This document shows, piece by piece, positions 15,514 to 23,436 of a DNA stretch of 32,296 bases. Every line of letters begins with the position of its first letter. The first letter of the stretch is position 1. The position numbers and the translations under genes are program-made. Below the pieces are notes generated by a model, which saw nothing but the letters and a program-made list of their open reading frames with translations, ran no database searches and was not told the origin of the DNA. The DNA comes from JAVXNW01 sp036645575 (lineage in GTDB: Bacteria > Bacillota > Clostridia > Christensenellales > Aristaeellaceae), in contig JAVXNW010000016.1 of NCBI GenBank assembly GCA_036645575.1, positions 1 to 32,296 on the forward strand, written 5' to 3'.

Positions 15514-15632
15514 CCCGCGTGAGCGAAATCCGGCACCGCAGTGTCGGATTTCGCTCGCTGCGGCGAGCGACCGGCCTGCGCGGCCGGCTCGCGCAAGGCT
15601 TGAAGCCTTGACCACAGCTCCGCTCACGCGGG
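15514..15632. ncRNA. Candidate structured RNA with cloverleaf-like folding potential
   Basis: A 12-bp outer helix (CCCGCGTGAGCG 15514-15525 with CGCTCACGCGGG 15621-15632) can enclose three stem-loops: 15521-15556 (16-bp stem, one G-U, loop CGCA, sharing bases with the outer helix), 15563-15592 (GCGAGC and CCGGCC with their complements) and 15593-15610 (CAAGGCTT/AAGCCTTG). The strand of any transcript is unknown, and the fold was drawn by eye. It could equally be DNA-level palindromes of a repeat element. Confidence 0.3.
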
Positions 15633-15732
15633 CAAGGCCGCTCCCGATCCTTAAGTTGACGGCATTGCCCCCAGGGGCGGCTTGGGTGCTGGCGCTATGC
15701 GGATCGTGGGGGGCTTCTATTGGGTTCGGGGC

Positions 15733-16464
15733 TCAGCCGCCGAATGGGGGCTTGCCTACGCGGTGCACCTCGATCTCGTCGATGACCGCGTTTCCGCGCT
15801 GGACGAGCATGAACGCGGCAATCTCGGCAATATCCTCGGGCACAATCAGCCCGTCGCTTGCCAGATCCGGCCGCGCCACCCGCGCCATGTCGGTATAGAC
15901 GCCGCCGGGGCTGATCATGTGCACGCGAATCCCTTCCTTATATAGCTCGCCCGCCAGCACCTTTGTAAGCCCAAGCAGCGCATGCTTGGACGCCGCGTAG
16001 GCGCTCTGCATGAGGTAGCCGCGGTGTGAAACCACCGAACCTATGTTGATGATCGTGGGGCAGTCCGACGCCCGCAGGTACGCAAGCGCCTTCTGGCACA
16101 GCACAAATGGCGCGCGCACGTTGGTGCCCATCACCCGGTCGTACGCCTCGAGCGTCACGTCCTCAAACGCCCCGGACAGCGCGACCCCCGCGTTATTGAC
16201 CAGCACGTCCAGCCCGCCAAGCGCGCTCGTCGCCTGCCCGACCAGTTCCTGTGTATATTGATCGTCCAGCAGATCGCCCGGCAGCACCACCGCAACCACG
16301 CCGTTCTTTTCGCACAGCCGCGCGCTCTGCGCGAGCTTTTTTTCGCTGCGCCCGCCCAGCGCCACGTCCATGCCCATTTCCGACATTTTGACCGCGATCG
16401 CCCGGCCAATTCCGCCGCCCGCGCCGGTGATCAGCGCGCGCCGCCCAGTCCAATCCTGCTTCAT
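15733..16464 (-). CDS. Short-chain dehydrogenase/reductase
   Basis: A 243-residue classical SDR, an NAD(P)-dependent oxidoreductase. The nucleotide-binding TGAGGGIG is at residues 13-20, NNAG at 89-92, and the catalytic S142, Y155 and K159 (YAASK) are all present. PGG after the active site also fits the family. An Arg at 38 after the second strand (GGRSEKK) suggests NADP(H) preference, as in FabG-like enzymes. It resembles 3-oxoacyl-ACP reductase and sugar or steroid dehydrogenases, so the substrate is open. It starts from a promoter overlapping that of the glycan operon on the opposite strand. The stop is followed by the repeat-rich interval. Confidence 0.9.
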   Translation of the reverse strand: MKQDWTGRRALITGAGGGIGRAIAVKMSEMGMDVALGGRSEKKLAQSARLCEKNGVVAVVLPGDLLDDQYTQELVGQATSALGGLDVLVNNAGVALSGAFEDVTLEAYDRVMGTNVRAPFVLCQKALAYLRASDCPTIINIGSVVSHRGYLMQSAYAASKHALLGLTKVLAGELYKEGIRVHMISPGGVYTDMARVARPDLASDGLIVPEDIAEIAAFMLVQRGNAVIDEIEVHRVGKPPFGG

Positions 16465-16493
16465 GCGCTCTTCCCTCCCGATATTGATGATGT

Positions 16494-16522
16494 ATTATAG
16501 CATGGTTGGCATTTTCGCGCAA
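16494..16522 (-). promoter_or_regulatory. Sigma-A promoter of the SDR gene
   Basis: On the minus strand TTGCGC (16522-16517), a 17-nt spacer and TATAAT (16499-16494). The predicted start near 16487 leaves a leader of about 22 nt with GGGAGGGA. It overlaps the plus-strand promoter at 16506-16534. Confidence 0.8.
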
Positions 16523-16534
16523 ATGTGCTATAAT
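16506..16534 (+). promoter_or_regulatory. Sigma-A promoter of the glycan operon
   Basis: TTGGCA (16506-16511), a 17-nt spacer and TATAAT (16529-16534). Transcription should begin near 16541. This argues against the ATG at 16545 as the start of the first gene, since it would be almost leaderless, and supports ATG 16572. Confidence 0.85.
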
Positions 16535-16571
16535 TTAGGGTGGAATGAGCGAGAGGAACCTTATACGCACG

Positions 16572-17435
16572 ATGAAAACCATTATCATCGCAGGGGAACA
16601 CAGCTATATCGGCGATCGGTTTCAAAAATGGCTCGCGTGCACGCCGGAAGATTACCAGATTCGCACGGTCTCCCTGCGCACAGACGCTTGGCGCGAAGCC
16701 GACTTTTCCGGTTGCGACGCGCTCTTTCACGTGGCCGGCATCGCCCACCAGAAGGAGACAGCGGAAAACGCCCCGCTATATTATGCCGTAAACCGCGACC
16801 TTGCCTACTTGGTCGCCAAGAAGGCAAAGGCCGAGGGCGTCAAGCAATTCATCTTTTTAAGCTCGATGAGCGTCTACGGGCGCGCAAGCGGCCAAATCGA
16901 TTCCGCGACCGTGCCGATGCCCAACACCCACTATGGCCGCAGCAAGCTCGCCGCCGAAGCGCTTTTGACGACGCTTGCGTGCGAGCGCTTTGTCGTATCC
17001 ATCCTGCGCCCGCCGCTCGTCTTTGGCCCGGGCTGCAAGGGCAATTACCCCAGACTCTCCGCCATGGCGCGCAGGCTGCCGCTGTTTCCCGCGTGCGCCA
17101 ATGCGCGCAGCATGGTGTTTGTGGATCACTTGTGCGAGGCGGTTCGGCGCGTGATCGAGGCGCGCACGCCCGGCCTGTTTTTTCCGCAGGAGGCGCGCTA
17201 TGTGGATACCGGAAAACTGATGGTTCAAATCGCGCGCGCGCACGGGAAGAGACTTTGGTTGGTTCATGGGTTTTCATGGGCGGTCAAGGCGCTTAGCCGC
17301 TGCGGCGGCACATGGGAAAAAGTGCTGGGCAGCCTCACCTACGATCAAAAAATGAGCGACGCGCCTGCGGGATACCGCCTTTTCACGCTCGAAGAGGCGA
17401 TCGACCAGACGGAGATGGAGGGATGGCCGGGATGA
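16572..17435 (+). CDS. NAD-dependent sugar epimerase/reductase
   Basis: A 287-residue extended-SDR protein of the nucleotide-sugar epimerase/dehydratase family. The glycine motif is present as AGEHSYIG (7-14), slightly degenerate. Catalytic residues fit S98-S100 (FLSSMSVYG), Y121 and K125 (YGRSK). FGPGCKGNYPRL after it resembles WbpV-like 4-reductases, which act on 4-keto-6-deoxy UDP-HexNAc to give QuiNAc or FucNAc sugars; that assignment is a guess from pattern. ATG 16572 is preferred because the Rossmann strand MKTIIIAG begins here and the promoter places the transcript start at about 16541; its GAGAGGAA lies rather far (about 13 nt) upstream. It is the first gene of a five-gene operon, and its stop overlaps the next ATG. 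Confidence 0.84.
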   Translation: MKTIIIAGEHSYIGDRFQKWLACTPEDYQIRTVSLRTDAWREADFSGCDALFHVAGIAHQKETAENAPLYYAVNRDLAYLVAKKAKAEGVKQFIFLSSMSVYGRASGQIDSATVPMPNTHYGRSKLAAEALLTTLACERFVVSILRPPLVFGPGCKGNYPRLSAMARRLPLFPACANARSMVFVDHLCEAVRRVIEARTPGLFFPQEARYVDTGKLMVQIARAHGKRLWLVHGFSWAVKALSRCGGTWEKVLGSLTYDQKMSDAPAGYRLFTLEEAIDQTEMEGWPG

Positions 17436-18598
17436 AGGGATTTCGCGCGCGGGTGGACTACCTGCTCAAGCACAACCAAGCGGCGCAGTGGCTCTACACG
17501 CATGGGCTGAGCGTGGGGTTTCGCTTTTTAGGCCTTTTTGTCAGGACGGACGAGCGGCTCGTTCTGCTGAGCGCGCACGGGCGCGGCTACAACGACAGCC
17601 CGCGCGTGCTCTACGAGCAGATGCTCAGCGACCCGCGCTGCGCGCATTTGCGCTATATCTGGGCGCTTGAAGACCCGGAATCGATGGCGATTGAGGGCTG
17701 CGAAAAGGTAAAGGCCGACACGCCCAAGTACTTTTATCTGGCGCTCAAGGCGCGCTACTGGATCACCTGCGTCAACATCGAGCGCGGGCTTCACTTCAAA
17801 AAAAAACGCACCTTTTATCTGAACACTTGGCACGGCACCCCGCTTAAGACGATCGGCAACGCGGCGGGCGGGCGCAAGGATTACGATTTTTCCTCGGTAG
17901 ACTGCTTTTTGTGCGCGGGCGACTACGAGCGGAATATTTTTGTGCGGGACATGGGCGTGCGCCCAGACGCGCTTTTGTGCGCGGGGCTTCCGCGAAACGA
18001 CGCGCTGTACCGGGCGGACGCCCAGGCGGTCGCCGACGCGCGGCAAAAATTGGGCGTGCCGGACGGCTTGCGCGTGATCCTGTACGCGCCCACGTGGCGC
18101 GACAGCGCGGACGGCGGAAGCAGCTACCAGATCGCGCCGCCAATCGACATGGCCAAGTGGAAGGCGCGCCTTTCCGGAAAGTACCTCGTGCTGATGCGCG
18201 CGCACGCCTACACAAGCCAACTGCTGGGTCTCACCTTTGACGACTTTCTGCGCGACGCGACCGATTACCCGTGCGTCAACGACCTGCTGCTCGCGGCGGA
18301 CATGCTGATTACCGATTACTCGGCGATTTTGCTGGACTACGCGATTCTGGAGCGCCCGCTCATCTGCTTTGGCTACGATTACGAGGCCTATCGCGCGGCG
18401 CGCGGGCTCTATCTGGATCTGGATCAGGTGATACCGGGCGGCGTCAAGCGCACGGAGGACGAGGTGCTGGAGCGCATCACGAATATGGATTATCCGGCGG
18501 AATGCAGGCGCACCGCGCGCCTCAAGGCGCAATACCTGACGTGCGGCGGCCACGCAACCCAAATGTGCCTAGACGCGCTGATGGAGGACAAGCGATGA
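17432..18598 (+). CDS. CDP-glycerol glycerophosphotransferase family protein
   Basis: A 388-residue protein of the TagB/TagF (Glyphos_transf) family, which transfers glycerol phosphate, or in some members ribitol phosphate, from CDP-alditols to teichoic acid or capsule chains at the inner membrane face. Family blocks are clear: NTWHGTPLKTIGN (131-143, H135 a likely catalytic base), LYAPTWRD (217-224), RAHAY in place of the usual RxHP (256-260), and ITDYSAILLDYAI (293-305). The size is that of a TagB-like single-domain enzyme, much shorter than polymerising TagF. The start ATG 17432 overlaps the previous stop (ATGA) and has GGAGGG 9 nt upstream; ATG 17423 would sit directly on that site. The presence of this gene points to phosphodiester-linked glycerol in the glycan. 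Confidence 0.9.
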   Translation: MKGFRARVDYLLKHNQAAQWLYTHGLSVGFRFLGLFVRTDERLVLLSAHGRGYNDSPRVLYEQMLSDPRCAHLRYIWALEDPESMAIEGCEKVKADTPKYFYLALKARYWITCVNIERGLHFKKKRTFYLNTWHGTPLKTIGNAAGGRKDYDFSSVDCFLCAGDYERNIFVRDMGVRPDALLCAGLPRNDALYRADAQAVADARQKLGVPDGLRVILYAPTWRDSADGGSSYQIAPPIDMAKWKARLSGKYLVLMRAHAYTSQLLGLTFDDFLRDATDYPCVNDLLLAADMLITDYSAILLDYAILERPLICFGYDYEAYRAARGLYLDLDQVIPGGVKRTEDEVLERITNMDYPAECRRTARLKAQYLTCGGHATQMCLDALMEDKR

Positions 18599-19827
18599 AG
18601 TGCCTGCTGATCTTGAGTTTGGGCTTTGACCAGAGCGGCCCCTCCATTCACCTGTTGACCTCGCTCATCGAAGGGCTTTGCCAAAAAGGGCACTTCGTAC
18701 ACGTGATCGAGGAGCACCACGCAAACGCAAGCGGCTCCGATCTTCCCGATCGCCTCAAAGGGACGGGACGCGTCACCTACGACGCGCTGCCGGTTGTCGC
18801 GCAGCCCAAAAACAGCTTTGCCGCGCGATATCTCGAAAAATATCGCTACGCGCGCCGCACCGCGCCGCTGATTAAAGCGCACGCGGACGCGGACATCGTC
18901 TACGTCCACTCCTGCAACACCTTGGGCACCTTTCAACGCCTTTCGCGCAAGTACCTGCCCCGCGCGCCCCTCGTCCTAAACGTACAGGACATCTTCCCCG
19001 AAAACTCGCTCGCGGCGGGCATTTTGACAAAAAGCCACCCCGCCTACAAGGTGCTGGCCTTTTTGCAGCACCGCGCCTACCGCGCCGCAGACGCCATCGT
19101 CACGCTGTCGGAGGATATGAAAAAGACCCTGGTCTCTCTTGGGGCAAATCCCGCGAAGGTGCACGTAATTTCGCTGTGGAGTTACGCCGACGACATGCCG
19201 ATGATCGAAGATGCGGACAACCTGTTCCTACAGAAATTTCCGGCGGAAACGGGCGTGTTTCGCGCGGTCTACGCGGGCAACGTGGGCACGATGCAGAACG
19301 TGGAATTGATCCTGCGCGCGGCGCTCCTCGTCAAGGATCGGCCAGGCATTCGCTTTTTGATCGTCGGAAACGGCGCGCGCCTGCTCGCCAGCCAGCGCTT
19401 TGCCGCCGAGAACGCGCTTCACAACGTCCACTTTTACCCGATGCAGCCGCCCGAAATGGCGCCACACATCTACGCCATGGCCCATGTCAACCTGATCACG
19501 CTCGCGCCGGGCGTCATCTACACCGCGTTTCCGTCCAAGACCACGACCTGCTGCGCCATGGCTCGCCCGATCATCGCCTGCGTGGATGCGGGCAGCGATT
19601 ACGCGCGCATGATCGCCGCGTGCGACCACTGCGCCGTGTGTGACTGCACCGACGCGCAGGCGCTCGCGGCGCACATCCTGCAATGCGCGCAGGCGTCACT
19701 TGGCGGCGCGCGCACAACCAGCGCGGGCGCGCGCGCGCTTTACCAAGGGCAACTCAGCGCGTGCCTAGGCATCGCGCAACACACGGCACTCTTTGAGTGC
19801 CTCACAAGCAAGGAGGCCGAAAGATGA
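18595..19827 (+). CDS. Glycosyltransferase, GT4-like
   Basis: A 410-residue GT-B fold glycosyltransferase. The N-terminal half starts MKCLLILSLGFDQSGPSIHL and has LVLNVQDIFPENSL, the pattern of WbuB-type transferases. The C-terminal half has AVYAGNVGTMQNVELILRAA, FLIVGNGA and a FPSKTTTCCAMARPIIACVD segment for donor binding. WbuB in E. coli O26 is associated with L-FucNAc transfer, and the capEFG genes for UDP-L-FucNAc lie nearby, so FucNAc transfer is possible but not shown. ATGA overlap with the previous gene. It probably works at the inner face of the membrane on a lipid-linked acceptor. Confidence 0.87.
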   Translation: MKCLLILSLGFDQSGPSIHLLTSLIEGLCQKGHFVHVIEEHHANASGSDLPDRLKGTGRVTYDALPVVAQPKNSFAARYLEKYRYARRTAPLIKAHADADIVYVHSCNTLGTFQRLSRKYLPRAPLVLNVQDIFPENSLAAGILTKSHPAYKVLAFLQHRAYRAADAIVTLSEDMKKTLVSLGANPAKVHVISLWSYADDMPMIEDADNLFLQKFPAETGVFRAVYAGNVGTMQNVELILRAALLVKDRPGIRFLIVGNGARLLASQRFAAENALHNVHFYPMQPPEMAPHIYAMAHVNLITLAPGVIYTAFPSKTTTCCAMARPIIACVDAGSDYARMIAACDHCAVCDCTDAQALAAHILQCAQASLGGARTTSAGARALYQGQLSACLGIAQHTALFECLTSKEAER

Positions 19828-21008
19828 GGATCACCCACCTATGCCTTGGAAATTCCTACATCGACCACTACGCCTATCAGGAAAACCTGATCACCAAATA
19901 CCACAAGCTGCTGGGCCACGACGTCACCATCATCGCCTCGCTCGCCTCGTTTGACAAAGACGGCAATCCCAGCTTTTTATCCGCGGGAAGCCAATACGTA
20001 AACGAGTGCGGCATCCCCGTGACGCGGCTTGACTACCGGGGCAATCTGCGCATCGCGCGCAAATTGCGCCGCTATGTGGGGATTCCCGAGGCGCTTGAGC
20101 AGGCTGCGCCGGATATCCTGTTCATCCACGGCTGCCAATTTACCGACATCGGTCTGGTTGTCGATTATCTAAAGAGACACCCGTCTGTTCGTACCTATGT
20201 GGACAACCACGCGGACTTTTCCAACAGCGCGCGCAACTTCTTTTCGCGCAACATCCTGCACAAGGTGATCTGGCGAAACTGCGCGCAAAAGATCGCGCCG
20301 TATGCGCGCAAGTTTTATGGCGTGCTGCCTGCGCGGGTGGATTTTTTAAAAAACGTCTACCACGTGCCCGCAAACAAGGTGGAACTGTTGGTGATGGGCG
20401 CGGACGACGAAGCGGTGCGCCAGAGCGCCGATCCGGCGGTGCGCGCGCGCATCCGGGCGCAGTACGGCATTGCGGAAGATGATTTTCTCGTGATGACCGG
20501 TGGCAAGATCAACGCGTTTAAGACGCAGACGCTGCTGCTGATGCAGGCGGTTCGCGAAAGCGGTCGGCCTCACCTAAAGCTCATCGTATTTGGCTCGGTG
20601 ATTGCCGAACTCAAGGCGCAGGTGGCGGCGCTTTCAGACGGCGTCGCGGTTCAATTCATCGGCTGGGTGGACGCGGCGCGCACCTATGACTACTTCGCCG
20701 CGTGTGATCTGGCGGTCTTCCCCGGCCGGCACTCGGTCTTCTGGGAGCAGGTGTGCGGCCAGGGCATCCCGCTGCTGGTCAAGCGCTGGGACGGCACCAC
20801 CCACGTGGACGTGGGCGGCAACGCGCGCTTTCTGACTAAGGACAGCATGGAGGAGATTCGCACGCAACTGTGCGATCTGATCGATCATCCCGAGCAATAC
20901 GCCCAGATGCGCTTTGTCGCCCGTCAGGATGGCATGAAGCGTTTTTCCTACCGCGACATCGCGCTGCGCAGCATTTCGGAGGAGGAAACTGGGCATGCCG
21001 ACGCTTAA
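19824..21008 (+). CDS. Glycosyltransferase, GT4-like
   Basis: A 394-residue GT-B type glycosyltransferase, third in the chain of coupled glycan genes. It begins MRITHLCLGNSYIDHYAYQ and shows DILFIHGCQFTDIG, YVDNHADFSN, FLVMTGGKINAFKTQ and a C-terminal FPGRHSVFWEQVCGQGIP segment at the place where GT4 enzymes bind the sugar nucleotide, with an Ex-Q variant rather than the textbook EX7E. The sugar cannot be named. AGGAGG stands 7 nt before ATG 19824, which overlaps the previous stop (ATGA). Its end overlaps the next gene by 14 nt. Confidence 0.84.
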   Translation: MRITHLCLGNSYIDHYAYQENLITKYHKLLGHDVTIIASLASFDKDGNPSFLSAGSQYVNECGIPVTRLDYRGNLRIARKLRRYVGIPEALEQAAPDILFIHGCQFTDIGLVVDYLKRHPSVRTYVDNHADFSNSARNFFSRNILHKVIWRNCAQKIAPYARKFYGVLPARVDFLKNVYHVPANKVELLVMGADDEAVRQSADPAVRARIRAQYGIAEDDFLVMTGGKINAFKTQTLLLMQAVRESGRPHLKLIVFGSVIAELKAQVAALSDGVAVQFIGWVDAARTYDYFAACDLAVFPGRHSVFWEQVCGQGIPLLVKRWDGTTHVDVGGNARFLTKDSMEEIRTQLCDLIDHPEQYAQMRFVARQDGMKRFSYRDIALRSISEEETGHADA

Positions 21009-22113
21009 GCGATTGGTCGTCGTGTCGGAACACTACCCGGTCGCGGGCGACCCGATCTACACCTTTGTCGATGAGCTCTTGGTGGCGCTTGACGCCTTGG
21101 GCGTGTCGATTTCCGTGATCTCGCCCAAGAACCTCACGCGCACGCTGGTGCACGGCGGCGGATTTGCGCCCAGAAAGTGGCTTCGCAAAACCGAATCCGG
21201 TTCTTTTCCCGTCTATCAGCCGCGCTCGCTGAGCGTGAGCAAGCTGTCCGCGCGCCTCAACCGCGCGCTCTATCGCCGCGCGGTCAAAGCGGGCGTGCGC
21301 ATGGCGAACGTCACCCCCGACGCCTACTATGCGCACTTCTGGCCCTCCGGCATCGCTTGCGCGCTTGCCGCGCCGCAAAAGCCGCTGTTCGTCGCGTGCG
21401 GCGAGAGCACCGTCGATCCTTCCTTGGCGCCCGACGTCGCTGCGATCCGCGACCATTTGCGCGGCGTGATCTGCGTGTCGAGCAAGAACCGAGACGAGTG
21501 CGCGCAGAAATTTGGCATCCCGCGAGGCGACATGATCGTGCTGCCCAACGGCATCAACGAGCGCCGCTTTCACCCACTTGAAAACCGCGACGCGCTGCGC
21601 GCCGCGCTGGGCATTGCGCCAAACGACTTCGTCGTCGCGTTTGTCGGCTGGTTCCGGGAACGCAAGGGCGTCAAACGCCTCGAACAGGCGCTTGTGGGCC
21701 TTCCGGTCAAGGTGATTTACATCGGCTCGGGCGACCTTACGCCCACCGGGGACAACATCGCCTTTTGCGGGCGCGTCGAGCACGAGAAGGTGCCTGAGTA
21801 CCTGGCGTGCGCGGACGTGTTCGCGCTTCCCACCTTGGCCGAGGGCTGCTGCAACGCGATCGTCGAGGCCATGGCCTGCAGGCTGCCGATCGTGTCGAGC
21901 GATCTCCCCTTCAATGACGACATTCTGACGCCCGAAAACGCCCTTCGCGTCGATCCAAATAGCGTTTCCCAGATCCGTTCGGCCATCGAGACGCTGCTTT
22001 GCGACCGCGACCGCGCCCGCGCCATGGGCGCGCAGGCGCTCTTAGACGCCCGGTCGCTCGGCGTAAACCAGCGCGCCGCGCGCATCAAGGCCTATATCGA
22101 AGAGCGCCTGTAG
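20995..22113 (+). CDS. Glycosyltransferase family 4 protein
   Basis: A 372-residue GT4 glycosyltransferase. The N-terminal acceptor half begins LKRLVVVSEHYPVAGDPIYT. The donor half has VVAFVGWFRERKGVKRLEQA and LAEGCCNAIVEAMACRLPIV, with the EX7E pair at E283 and E291, the usual nucleotide-sugar contact. It is the last gene of the glycan operon; the ATG lies 14 nt inside the previous gene behind GAGGAGGAAA. A terminator follows at about 77 nt. Linkage and sugar are unknown. Confidence 0.88.
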   Translation: MPTLKRLVVVSEHYPVAGDPIYTFVDELLVALDALGVSISVISPKNLTRTLVHGGGFAPRKWLRKTESGSFPVYQPRSLSVSKLSARLNRALYRRAVKAGVRMANVTPDAYYAHFWPSGIACALAAPQKPLFVACGESTVDPSLAPDVAAIRDHLRGVICVSSKNRDECAQKFGIPRGDMIVLPNGINERRFHPLENRDALRAALGIAPNDFVVAFVGWFRERKGVKRLEQALVGLPVKVIYIGSGDLTPTGDNIAFCGRVEHEKVPEYLACADVFALPTLAEGCCNAIVEAMACRLPIVSSDLPFNDDILTPENALRVDPNSVSQIRSAIETLLCDRDRARAMGAQALLDARSLGVNQRAARIKAYIEERL

Positions 22114-22189
22114 CGCGAAGCGCGCTTGCCCGCGCGCGGGCTTTCGCGCCTTTCGCGCTGGGCGGGCGCAAAATTCATCTGTATCAAAG

Positions 22190-22211
22190 TCCCGCGCGAA
22201 GCGGGGTTTTT
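22190..22211 (+). terminator. Rho-independent terminator of the glycan operon
   Basis: CCCGC (22191-22195) pairs with GCGGG (22201-22205) around a GCGAA loop, extended by a T-G pair, and is followed by TTTTT (22207-22211). It is backed up 10 nt later by the longer inverted repeat at 22221-22259. Confidence 0.75.
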
Positions 22212-22220
22212 CACAAAAGT

Positions 22221-22259
22221 ACGCAAAACAGACCGGAGTTTGTCCGGTCTGTTTTGCGT
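22221..22259. terminator. Bidirectional terminator between convergent glycan operons
   Basis: A perfect 17-bp stem (ACGCAAAACAGACCGGA at 22221-22237, complement at 22243-22259) with a 5-nt loop. On the plus strand it is followed by CTGTATTTTCTTTTT, on the minus strand by ACTTTTG. It lies between the stops of the glycosyltransferase operon (22113) and of capG (22313). Confidence 0.85.
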
Positions 22260-22312
22260 CTGTATTTTCTTTTTCCGCTCTTTCACCCGCGTTGCGCTTG
22301 TGGCTTCTTTCG

Positions 22313-23434
22313 CTATTTCATCCACACCGTCTGGTTGACGATCTTGGCGTAGCTCTGAATGATCTTGACCACCTTGACCGAGACGTTTTTGTCTTCGTAG
22401 TCCTCGGGCATGGCGATGGGCTCGTCCCGCATGGCGACCGCCAATTCCACCGCCTGCTCGACGTCCCCTTGCGCAATGCCGCCGATCACGATGCTGCCAT
22501 GGTCGAGCACCTCGGGGCGCTCGGTTGACGTGCGGATCAGCACGCCGCAAAAGCCCAGCATGGCGCTCTCCTCAGACAGCGTTCCGCTGTCTGACAGCAC
22601 GCAAAACGCGTTCTGCTGCAATTTGTTGTAGTCAAAAAAGCCAAACGGCTTTAGGCTCCTGACCAGCGGATGAAAGACAAAGGCGCGCTTTTCGATGAAC
22701 TTCTTGCTGCGCGGATGGGTCGAGTAGACGACGGGCATCTGATACTTTTCGGCCATGAAGTTAATCGAGTTCATGAGCGCCATAAAGTGCTCCTCTTGGT
22801 CGATGTTCTCCTCGCGGTGCGCCGAAACCAAGAGGTAGCCGCCCTTTTGAAGCCCCAGTCGCTCAAGCACGTCGCTTGCTTCAATGCGCGCGCGATGGGC
22901 GCTCAGCACTTCGCGCATGGGCGACCCGGTCACAAAGAGCGTCTTCCCATCCATGCCCTCGTCGAGCAGGTACCGGCGCGAATGCTCGGTGTAGGGCATG
23001 TTGATATCAGAGATGTGATCGACGATGGTGCGGTTGACCATCTCGGACACGTTCCAGTCCCAGCAGCGGTTGCCCGCCTCCATGTGAAAGATTGGAATCT
23101 TGAGGCGTTTGGCCGATATCGCCGCCAGCGCGGAGTTGGTGTCGCCCAGCACGAGCAGCGCGTCGGGCGCCTCGCTTTGAAGCACCTTGTAGCTTCGCGC
23201 AATGATGTTTCCCATCGTCTCGCCCAGATCCGCGCCCACCGCGTCTAGGTAGCGGTCGGGCGCGCGCAGCCCCAGCTCGTCAAAAAACACGCGAAACAGC
23301 GTGTCGTCCCAATTCTGCCCGGTATGCACCAGGATGTGGTCAAAGTACTTGTCGGCCCGCTTGATCACCTCCGACAGGCGAATGATCTCGGGGCGGGTGC
23401 CCAATATCGTCATGAGTTTGAGCTTGTCAGCCAT
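22313..23434 (-). CDS. capG: UDP-N-acetylglucosamine 2-epimerase family (FnlC/CapG type)
   Basis: A 373-residue non-hydrolysing UDP-HexNAc 2-epimerase. In the FucNAc pathway this branch turns UDP-N-acetyl-L-pneumosamine (6-deoxy-talose form) into UDP-N-acetyl-L-fucosamine. Motifs: LMTILGTRPEIIRLSEVI at the start, LVHTGQN, LVLGDTNSALAA, FHMEAGNRCWDWNVSEMVNR (typical of FnlC rather than WecB, where EAGLRS is usual), SAHREENID and SDSGTLSEESAMLG. The start at 23434 follows the capF stop by 2 nt and fits the family N-terminus. The frame is open further upstream, but only over capF. It is the last gene of capEFG. Confidence 0.93.
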   Translation of the reverse strand: MADKLKLMTILGTRPEIIRLSEVIKRADKYFDHILVHTGQNWDDTLFRVFFDELGLRAPDRYLDAVGADLGETMGNIIARSYKVLQSEAPDALLVLGDTNSALAAISAKRLKIPIFHMEAGNRCWDWNVSEMVNRTIVDHISDINMPYTEHSRRYLLDEGMDGKTLFVTGSPMREVLSAHRARIEASDVLERLGLQKGGYLLVSAHREENIDQEEHFMALMNSINFMAEKYQMPVVYSTHPRSKKFIEKRAFVFHPLVRSLKPFGFFDYNKLQQNAFCVLSDSGTLSEESAMLGFCGVLIRTSTERPEVLDHGSIVIGGIAQGDVEQAVELAVAMRDEPIAMPEDYEDKNVSVKVVKIIQSYAKIVNQTVWMK

Positions 23435-23436
23435 CT

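Larger units (their letters stand above)
15146..15670. repeat. 525-bp element bounded by 21-bp inverted repeats (MITE-like)
   Basis: GGGCAATGCCGTCAACTTAAG at 15146-15166 is the exact reverse complement of 15650-15670. A shorter relative, CGATCCTTAAGCTGACGG, at 15238-15255 repeats 15645-15662 directly with one change. Beyond the arms the flanks also share a GCGxATCxxGGGGGGCT block (about 15100-15084 on minus, 15698-15714 on plus), so the related segments may extend outward. There is no transposase and no clear target duplication. It could be a non-autonomous mobile element, a genome-wide repeat family or a processed RNA gene. Confidence 0.55.
15037..15732. other. Gene-free interval with inverted repeats and many stem-loops
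   Basis: Nearly 700 nt without a convincing gene lies between the dehydrogenase stop and the hydrogenase-like start. It contains a pair of 21-bp inverted repeats (15146-15166 and 15650-15670), a third related copy at 15238-15255, three copies of CGCTCACGCGGG in alternating orientation, terminator-like hairpins around 15330-15385, and a run of strong stem-loops at 15514-15632. Small open frames here lack ribosome sites and recognisable products. The first 20 nt upstream of 15036 carry the hydrogenase ribosome site. Confidence 0.7.

Noticed and set aside
15146..15670. Insertion sequence
   Set aside because: Inverted repeats are present but there is no transposase frame and no clear target duplication, so only a MITE-like or repeat element can be proposed.
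15207..15732. Small open frames in the repeat-rich interval
   Set aside because: No ribosome sites, no recognisable protein, and they cross hairpins and repeats.
16545..16571. Earlier ATG of the epimerase gene
   Set aside because: It falls about 4 nt after the predicted transcription start, and the nine added residues do not belong to the Rossmann fold.
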